From Symbiodinium natans (lineage: Eukaryota; Sar; Dinophyceae; Suessiales; Symbiodiniaceae), in contig CAJNDS010002108.1 in NCBI GenBank assembly GCA_905221605.1, positions 118,501 through 182,500 of the forward strand: a DNA stretch of 64,000 nt, in the 5' to 3' direction. Numbering within the stretch: the first letter of the stretch is position 1; each line of letters opens with the position of its first letter. A program made the position numbers and the translations under genes. Positions 57,946-64,000 of this stretch are shown here, piece after piece. The notes under the pieces are model-generated. The model was not told the DNA's origin. It worked only from the letters and a program-made list of their open reading frames with translations, and searched no databases.

Positions 57946-60366
57946 TCACTTCACATACTTCCATTGATGTTGGCCTGCTTCTTGGTCAACGGTGGTGCGT
58001 CGTTGAAGTTCTAGTAGAGCTTGTCGTTGGTTGATGAAGTCCGTCCATTCCTCCTGAGTTGGCGTGGCTTGCGCTTGATTCTGCTTGATGTCTGGATCCT
58101 CTTGGAAGCCTGTAGGTGTTCCCGATACCGCCAACCACGTGGTTTGATGTACATGTAGAGCTTGGTGACGTTGGATTTGGCCTGATATCTTCGGGTGGGT
58201 CCAAAAGACCGAGTGTGTTCTGGGGTGTCCGATGACTGCAAGGGGTAGAGACAGCCATCTGAACGAGGAACTGGATGCTGTAGTGGTTTGGAACCAGGCC
58301 CAGTCCAACTGTGTCTCCATCACGCTGCTGGCCGGGATGGCTAACATTGGCATTTGTCCTCCTGGACTGAGTCGGTGAAATTTGCCGATCAAATCAGGCC
58401 GGCTTGTCCGCTTGGCGTCGAAACCGTCGATGGTGTGGCAAGGGTCCGTAAAGGTGAAGATGAGTGGGTCCCAAAGTCGATGTAGTACATGTGCTGCTTG
58501 GGTGGAGACTTGAACTGCGTGGATCTGTTGTGAGGTGAGGGGTAAGGCGAATCTCGGTGTCCATACCATGGTGGGCAGTGTGTCGCTGTGGAGGTGGTCG
58601 ATGGTGAGTTTGGTGCGGATGTCGGAAGTGGAGGGTGGCGTCCAGCTGGTCGTGTGGGTGAGCTTCTGAAGCGTGTCGGTCCATATGTTAGTTGACCAGT
58701 GGTCCGGAATCTGGAACGTATTGGTTCCCTGAAGGCATTCTGTGTGGGAATCGATGCTGGGCCATGTTCTGTGGAGCTGTAGGTCATGGTGAGCCTTGCG
58801 GAAGACTATGTTGCTAACCGCCTGCATGGTCATGATGCCCGAGATGGTGTTGTACTTCGCAAACATCGGCTGGTGGAAGGGTGGCGTAGTACTATGGAGC
58901 ACCACGCAAAGGTCTTGTATAGGCGGAAGCAGGGGTACCAATCCTGCTGTGCTGGGTAGGACGTGTGCTGACCAGACTCTGTGGAAGTGAGTGCAGGTCT
59001 GCTCCAGCCTGCCCATAGTTCTGGGATCTGCGAAGTTGTGTGTGAACATCCAGAGTTCCGGGTTCACACTTCGGAATTTGATGTAGCCCCAGTGCCAAAG
59101 CTGATAAAGGTTGGGCATTGTGGCCAAATCTGGGCAAGTACCTTTGCGTACGAGCATCCTAAACTGTATGGCTGTGAACTGTAGGATATGAACTGCAGCG
59201 GTTCCTGATAGAATTTCGTGTAGGAGGGCACGTAGTCGCAGGTGTAGGGGCTTGGGTTGGGGAATGTCGACGGAGTCGGCGTAGCGTGCCATCTGGACGT
59301 GGGTGGATGCGTCGTCCTTGTATTGGTCCCAGGTCATGAGGATGCTGTTGTGAAGTTCTTGTTGGAGTGAGGGGAACTTGTGCACCAGCTGCTTCGGGAG
59401 GAAGGTCATGCGGTTGGGGAAGAATCGAATGACGGGTGTGCCGTCCTCTTGGAGTTCCCAATGGTGTGGTTCAACCGGAGGTAGCATGTGAACAAGTTCC
59501 GGTCGAATCGGTCGTCTCCACCACTGCGGCTGCACTCTCTCTATCTGATCCACTGGTAGAACTGGGCGTAGCCGGCCTTGGTCGTGATGTTGTGTGACGG
59601 ATTGCGCGTCGACAGCTGATTCAAGGCTGTCTAGCAGTTGTTGCAAGCTGCTGACGTGCGTGCCCATCGTGTGGACACCAGGGTTTCGAAGTGGCGACCT
59701 GGATCTGTCTTCTCTGTGATGCCGTTCTTCGGGAGGAGGTACTGTGCGGTCGGGAGGTACGGGAATGTGTGGGAAGGCTCCGGTGTGCCAGGTTTGTAGG
59801 TCTCTGACAGGTTGGTACGTGCCGGCATAATCCATGGACATGCCGGTGGCGTGGTCCTGGGGTGGTGTTTGTCGATTGGGATACCATCTCTGGAATTGGT
59901 TCGCATGGTCTTGTGAAGAGGTTGGAGGGGGAAGGGTATGGGGCATGGTACCGTGATTTTCCGCGGAGGCGAGAACTCGACCGGGTTTGATTTCCATGTC
60001 TTGTAGTCGTCCTTGGCCGATTATCTCGGGGTAGTCGGTCTGCACCGCGCGCAATCTGGATTGGTGCAGTATCTTGGCCTTCATGGTTTGCTGTCGAAAT
60101 CTGTTGACGGTGTTGCTGGTGCCCTCGTCAGTGGCGCTGAGCATCTCCATGTATTTGGATGGGTGCAAGTTGGTCGTCCATGGTCTGGCTGGCATCGACG
60201 ACGTGTCCGTGATGATGGGGGTGTCATCCTCCTCCACGATACTCACCAAGAGTGCTTGCCATCTTTGTAGTATTTGGGGTCCTAGTACTTGCACGACCTG
60301 ATGATCAGCGACTTGTCCACTTAGCCAGCGGTGAAGGGCGTGCTCCATATCTTCTGCCGGATCCAT
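57946..60366 (-). CDS. unknown protein, 806 aa
   Basis: Second gene of the cluster. No known domain. Residues 130-260 are Pro/Gln/His-rich and disordered; the rest is mixed with many W, H and Q (WQALLVSIVEEDD near the N-terminus, WDPLIFTFTDPCHTIDGF about 625-642). The start ATG follows TTTCATC; about 25-40 bp upstream lies a CATAACGG motif similar to CCGTAACGG upstream of the first gene. Confidence 0.8.
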   Translation of the reverse strand: MDPAEDMEHALHRWLSGQVADHQVVQVLGPQILQRWQALLVSIVEEDDTPIITDTSSMPARPWTTNLHPSKYMEMLSATDEGTSNTVNRFRQQTMKAKILHQSRLRAVQTDYPEIIGQGRLQDMEIKPGRVLASAENHGTMPHTLPPPTSSQDHANQFQRWYPNRQTPPQDHATGMSMDYAGTYQPVRDLQTWHTGAFPHIPVPPDRTVPPPEERHHREDRSRSPLRNPGVHTMGTHVSSLQQLLDSLESAVDAQSVTQHHDQGRLRPVLPVDQIERVQPQWWRRPIRPELVHMLPPVEPHHWELQEDGTPVIRFFPNRMTFLPKQLVHKFPSLQQELHNSILMTWDQYKDDASTHVQMARYADSVDIPQPKPLHLRLRALLHEILSGTAAVHILQFTAIQFRMLVRKGTCPDLATMPNLYQLWHWGYIKFRSVNPELWMFTHNFADPRTMGRLEQTCTHFHRVWSAHVLPSTAGLVPLLPPIQDLCVVLHSTTPPFHQPMFAKYNTISGIMTMQAVSNIVFRKAHHDLQLHRTWPSIDSHTECLQGTNTFQIPDHWSTNIWTDTLQKLTHTTSWTPPSTSDIRTKLTIDHLHSDTLPTMVWTPRFALPLTSQQIHAVQVSTQAAHVLHRLWDPLIFTFTDPCHTIDGFDAKRTSRPDLIGKFHRLSPGGQMPMLAIPASSVMETQLDWAWFQTTTASSSSFRWLSLPLAVIGHPRTHSVFWTHPKISGQIQRHQALHVHQTTWLAVSGTPTGFQEDPDIKQNQAQATPTQEEWTDFINQRQALLELQRRTTVDQEAGQHQWKYVK

Positions 60367-60374
60367 GATGAAAG

Positions 60375-60643
60375 TGAGCGTCTAATGATCCGTTATGGTC
60401 AAGAGCAAAACTGCATGCGAAATGCAATCAGCACTAACGACACCTAAAGGCAGCCGGAGCATGTCTCTCAAGGTCAAGGTCTAACGCATCACCGTGGTGC
60501 ACGAATTCACTTGACGCGTGATCTCATGTGCCGAAAAGAAAAGACAGGCTAATTCATCCATGACGCTGTACTACATGCATTCGATTGCAATCCGTAACTA
60601 GCGCACACATCGGGCTAAATGCATAGACCTCGGTGCAGAGATT
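60375..60643. other. intergenic spacer before the 806-aa gene
   Basis: 270 bp with no frame I would call; includes a CATAACGG-type motif at about 60388-60402. Confidence 0.5.
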
Positions 60644-60874
60644 TCAAACAGTTCGGGACTGCAGAGTGATGTGTGGTGGGGTGGGGGTGCACTTCATCCA
60701 ATCTGCGACCTGTTCCGCTTGACGTCTTCCATTTTGACATGCTGTGATTAACGCGCTGGTACCGCACGAGTGAGGGTTCGTGAAGGTGAAAAAGAAATCG
60801 TCACTTTGCTCTTCACGATGAGGAGGAAGGATTCGCCAGCTCAGGTAGTTGTCAACGTTGTTGTCCGCGTTCAT
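60644..60874 (-). CDS. small overlapping ORF, 76 aa
   Basis: ATG at 60874 overlaps the last 23 nt of the 913-aa gene in the +1 frame. Reads MNADNNVDNYLSWRILPP, then DDFFFTFTNPHSCG and RRQAEQVADWMK, a composition more like the cluster proteins than a random frame (compare IFTFTDPC in the 806-aa protein). Either an overlapping gene or a C-terminal extension of the 913-aa protein by frameshift. Confidence 0.45.
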   Translation of the reverse strand: MNADNNVDNYLSWRILPPHREEQSDDFFFTFTNPHSCGTSALITACQNGRRQAEQVADWMKCTPTPPHITLQSRTV

Positions 60875-63593
60875 TGTCTCGGGATCTGTTGGGAACTGGA
60901 GGTGGTGTGGTGGGTGAGGGTCTAGGGTGGAAGACGTTGATGGTGATCCCGGTGATCTCAGCGTACTGTGCATCAATGACGCTCTTCTCGGTGTGGGAGA
61001 AGACTGTAGTGAAGTTGCGACTGGCTCGGCTGGTGTCGTTGAAGTGTGCCTCGATGAGCGCCTTCTGAGTCGTCCATCCCCCTCCCTTCTGCCGCATGTG
61101 GCTATGCTGGGAGGTGGACGATGTGACGCGTCCAAATATGGTGAAACCTGTGGCTATTTCTCGTTCGGCAGGACCTGCTCTGGCCTTTGGAAGGCGGAGG
61201 GCTTTGCGGAGGTTGGTGTGGCAAAATCCGAGTTGAAGGTTGTCAGGTGAGTTGTCTTGGTGGAATCCGTTGAACCCACGGTGGGGTAAGTATGCTTTGT
61301 TGTAGGGGAGGTTGTCGTCATCCCAATTGGTGGGCTCCCAGTTCGTGGGTCTGACGAAGCCCTCGCGCAGGATGTGCCATAGGCCTGCTTCATCGGTAGC
61401 GTGTGACCAATATGCCTTGTAGGCGCCCTTGTGCTTGGGAGGTGATGGACTGTTGGCATCGTGTGCGTGAGGTGGGGGTTTGGTGGTGCGTAGTGGTATG
61501 ACGAGGACTTGTACCAGTGGGTAGTCGGTGGTGTCCTGTTTGTTGCTGTAGGGGTCGACGTGGATGAGCTCCGGGTGGATCACCGTGTCGGTGTTGGGGC
61601 GATTTCTGAACTTGCCGAGGAAGGGCGTGATCTTGTAGTGAGAGCAAGCGAAGGATCTTGCCACCTGGCGGATGGCCATCTGTGCTGGGTTGGAGAGCCA
61701 AAGGGGTTGTCCTTGGGTGAGGTTGGCGATGTCGTGCATGATGTCGTTCATGTATCGGACGCCTGTGCTGGAAGGGTCCATGGGCGGTGGTGGGTCTTGT
61801 TGGTGGTACATCTCGGACACACACGCGAGCCTGTAGGGGTCTGCCAAGGCGTCTTGGTAGAGCATCTTCATGCGTCGACGTTCTTCAGGCTTGAAGCCTG
61901 ATTCGGTTTCTGTTCCTGCATTGTGTGAAGCGGCTTCTGAGGGTGCTTGGGGTAGTCGGGATGAGGAAGCAGGTGTGTCACTGTGGGTCGCCGTGTGTGA
62001 AGCAGATCGGTGGAGCGCGGGGGTGAGAACGACGGTCGTGCCTCTGCGCCTGGTGCTGCTTGGGGAGGGGCTGCGTTGTGATGGTGTTGGTTGGGACGTG
62101 CGGTGATGATGAACCGGAGAAGAGCGCCTTCTCGATGTTCGCGATTCGGCTTCTTCCGAGTGTCGACGTGTGGATCTGGATCTTCTTGGACTGCGTGGCC
62201 GTCTGGTTCTGTCTGTCTGGTGGGGGGGGTTGGGTGCGGGGCTGTGGGGTGAATGGGAAATGTGCGTGTGTCGCGTAGATCTGGTGCTCCTGGGGTGGGC
62301 TGGGCTGGGCTCGTAGGTGGTTCGGCTGCGACTTCGGGTGTGGTGTGTGGTAAAGGACTCTGCTCTGTGTTGGTCGCCAGGATGTTGTAGTTGCGTTGGG
62401 GCGGCTCTGGCATGGGACTGAAGTAGCGGTGCCACGACTTTCTCAATCATGCCTGTGATGCACGTGAACATCTCCGTCATCTGGGACGGTGTCGTCATCG
62501 ACATGGTTTGGGAGGGTGGCTCTGGGGCTTGACGAGGTGGTGGATGTTCTCCGTGATGAACCGGTTGGCCTCTTTGATGGTCATCTTGTTGTGTGTCAGA
62601 AATCTGGGTGGGCATAGATCGCTTAGGTGCCGGAAATGGTCTGGACTGTGACAAAGGCTCCTGTCGTGCTGCGTCTCGCTGCGGATCTCGGTGAGTATAT
62701 GCTTGAGTAGGGTCTTGCTGAGATCTGCGTCCTTGGTCTGGGTGTTGTGTGTCAACTGGAGCATCTTGCTGACGTGGCTGGTCGTGTTCTGCTGGATCTC
62801 GATGTGCATAGGCGCCCGGGGTATTTAGTAGGGAGATGGGGTAAGGTCCTTCTCGAACTGGAGGATGAGGCTCTGCTTGCGCGAACATGGGATGATCTGC
62901 TCGTTGTGGGACATTCATCTGTTGCGGAAGATAGTGTGCTGGCCGAGGTGCGACATGATTCCATTCTGGTCGACCCTGAGGAGGGCTTTGTTGTTGATGG
63001 TGGTGCGCAAAGTCTCGAGGGTGGTGGTCTGGTCGTGGATCTTGGCCTTGATGATATTGCTGGCCATGCTGAGGATACGGAGGTGGGTCCGGATTCTGCC
63101 AATGACTTGTGGTCTGGGGGTAGGAGTGAGGTTGTGGATGTAGAGGTGCTGGTCGTGCTTCCGGGTGATCGCTGCGACCGTGTTGTTGGGGACTGGCATG
63201 TTGATGGTGAAGATGGATGTTCTGGTTGGTCGTCTGTGAATGTGGGCCCGTCGTTTGACTCGAAGGTGCGTATCCTGCTGCATCATCACGACTATGCGTC
63301 GGAGGGCCGAATTGCATTTGATCCAAGAACGCGGCTGGTGCCATCCATTGTGGCCGTAGAGATGCTGCATCCTGGTGGGGTGGCCACTGGTATTGAGCGT
63401 GTACTCCTCCGGCTGGTGGGTGTTGGTTCCATCGGCCTTGCCATCCTTGATCATCTCCTGGGTAATGTGTCGTCGAGTGTGGCGTCTCGGGAGGAGGAGG
63501 AGGAGGAGGAGGATGTGCCTGATAGTCTGGTGGAGGAGGAGGAGGAGGCGGCTGCCGCTGCCAACTTTGTTGGTACCACTGGTAGCCGTCCAT
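60852..63593 (-). CDS. proline/glutamine-rich protein with folded C-terminal domain, 913 aa
   Basis: First gene of the cluster. Residues 14-36 contain two poly-proline runs (encoded by the GGA/GGT tract at 63486-63550); 1-370 are Pro/Gln/His-rich and disordered; 430-570 Arg/Ser-rich. Residues about 590-893 look folded. Within it YWSHATDEAGLWHILREGF (about 728-746) and AQYAEITGI (about 874-882) recall the H...(Y/F)...E layout of ADP-ribosyltransferase-like folds, but the match is weak and should be treated as a guess. Starts CACCATGG, the best ATG context of the cluster; the C-terminus overlaps a 76-aa frame. Confidence 0.78.
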   Translation of the reverse strand: MDGYQWYQQSWQRQPPPPPPPPDYQAHPPPPPPPPETPHSTTHYPGDDQGWQGRWNQHPPAGGVHAQYQWPPHQDAASLRPQWMAPAAFLDQMQFGPPTHSRDDAAGYAPSSQTTGPHSQTTNQNIHLHHQHASPQQHGRSDHPEARPAPLHPQPHSYPQTTSHWQNPDPPPYPQHGQQYHQGQDPRPDHHPRDFAHHHQQQSPPQGRPEWNHVAPRPAHYLPQQMNVPQRADHPMFAQAEPHPPVREGPYPISLLNTPGAYAHRDPAEHDQPRQQDAPVDTQHPDQGRRSQQDPTQAYTHRDPQRDAARQEPLSQSRPFPAPKRSMPTQISDTQQDDHQRGQPVHHGEHPPPRQAPEPPSQTMSMTTPSQMTEMFTCITGMIEKVVAPLLQSHARAAPTQLQHPGDQHRAESFTTHHTRSRSRTTYEPSPAHPRSTRSTRHTHISHSPHSPAPNPPHQTDRTRRPRSPRRSRSTRRHSEEAESRTSRRRSSPVHHHRTSQPTPSQRSPSPSSTRRRGTTVVLTPALHRSASHTATHSDTPASSSRLPQAPSEAASHNAGTETESGFKPEERRRMKMLYQDALADPYRLACVSEMYHQQDPPPPMDPSSTGVRYMNDIMHDIANLTQGQPLWLSNPAQMAIRQVARSFACSHYKITPFLGKFRNRPNTDTVIHPELIHVDPYSNKQDTTDYPLVQVLVIPLRTTKPPPHAHDANSPSPPKHKGAYKAYWSHATDEAGLWHILREGFVRPTNWEPTNWDDDNLPYNKAYLPHRGFNGFHQDNSPDNLQLGFCHTNLRKALRLPKARAGPAEREIATGFTIFGRVTSSTSQHSHMRQKGGGWTTQKALIEAHFNDTSRASRNFTTVFSHTEKSVIDAQYAEITGITINVFHPRPSPTTPPPVPNRSRDNERGQQR

Positions 63594-63961
63594 GGTGCGA
63601 GTCCGATGTAGCTGGGGTACGAGCTACTCACTACTCTGACCTATGAAACCGTTACGGCAAAGACGTAACAAAAAGAATGTTGCTAACATCTCCGGATGCT
63701 GGTTCAGGTCTAACAATCGAGGAACATACGGCACGCCGGCCGTCTTGCTGGGCATCGGTGGCACCCACATTAGTGGGCCCGGCATGTTACTAGTGCACGA
63801 AAACAGTAGGACTTTGCATTCTCACTCGCCAGGTGAGCTCACATTTTTGGATTATCCTATGCGTCCGCACCGAAGTGAAGACTAACATAGGCAGCATGAA
63901 CGCGTAGGAGCGAGGCTCCACCTACACCCGCGGCCCAAGGCGAGGGCGGGCTGGCTGTATA
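63594..63961. promoter_or_regulatory. putative upstream (promoter/5' UTR) region of the gene cluster
   Basis: 368 bp between the first ATG and the right direct repeat. Holds a CCGTTACGGCAAAGACGTAAC motif at about 63648-63668 whose core recurs upstream of the second gene, and a small hairpin GGAGCGAGGCTCC at about 63908-63920. Promoter role inferred only from position. Confidence 0.35.
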
Positions 63962-64000
63962 ACACACTTTTTGTTTTAGTGCTTCCACATAAACTGGTAG
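63962..64000. repeat. direct repeat, right copy (truncated by window end)
   Basis: Identical over all 39 bp to 42327-42365; the true length is unknown because the window stops inside it. Confidence 0.95.

Larger units (their letters stand above)
42366..63961 (-). mobile_element. putative giant Penelope-like retroelement, about 21.6 kb
   Basis: About 12 long, intronless, minus-strand ORFs separated by only 60-490 bp, with no telomeric units, lie between two identical direct repeats of at least 39 bp. The only enzyme recognised is a GIY-YIG plus reverse transcriptase protein in the permuted order of Naiad/Chlamys Penelope-like elements. Gene order in transcription direction: 913, 806, 570, 883 (RT), 261, 292, 332, 462, 452, 439, 184 and 123 residues. 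No integrase, protease, capsid, DNA polymerase, helicase or transposase is seen. Giant multi-gene elements built round a Penelope-like RT are known at rotifer telomeres (Terminons); this would be a protist parallel. Alternatives: an integrated virus with an RT, or a tandem duplication that includes resident genes. Confidence 0.65.

Overview
The window looks like nuclear DNA of a dinoflagellate, probably a Symbiodinium-like alga. The evidence is TTTAGGG-type telomeric repeats scattered through the sequence, one gene cut into nearly 60 short exons, introns that start mostly with GC (also GT and GA) and end AG|G, and a dinoflagellate-style cytosine-5 DNA methyltransferase fragment. I worked by eye only; exon ends are inferred from reading frame, AG acceptors and remembered family conservation. 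Region 1 (about 3.4-38.8 kb, + strand): I can thread 58 short exons in order into one proton-translocating NAD(P) transhydrogenase (NNT, PntA-PntB fusion). They cover the NAD(H) domain, the membrane domain and the NADP(H) domain and end at a TGA at 38799-38801. The extreme 5' end (and one or two exons near 4.3-7.5 kb) is not resolved. The introns are full of telomeric heptamer arrays. G-strand (TTTAGGG) arrays mostly sit just after exons and C-strand (CCCTAAA) arrays mostly just before exons. Several arrays are flanked by short direct duplications, and at least four families of about 90-110 bp hairpin (MITE-like) elements sit in the introns. Region 2 (about 38.8-42.4 kb): telomeric repeats die out at about 40.5 kb, then comes the C-terminal half of a DNA (cytosine-5) methyltransferase, interrupted by an in-frame TAG at its catalytic motif. 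Region 3 (about 42.4-64.0 kb, - strand): a compact, intronless cluster of about 12 co-directional ORFs with no telomeric repeats. The largest recognisable one is an 883-residue protein with an N-terminal GIY-YIG nuclease and a C-terminal reverse transcriptase (YVDD), the permuted order of Naiad/Chlamys-type Penelope-like elements. The others are Gag-like basic or proline-rich proteins, a coiled-coil protein, a family of three related 440-460 residue proteins, an Ada-like metal-binding protein and a U1-type zinc finger protein. A direct repeat of at least 39 bp occurs at both sides of the cluster (42327-42365 and 63962-64000). The simplest reading is that a giant multi-gene retroelement of about 21.6 kb inserted next to the methyltransferase gene; this is the best candidate for an undescribed system here.
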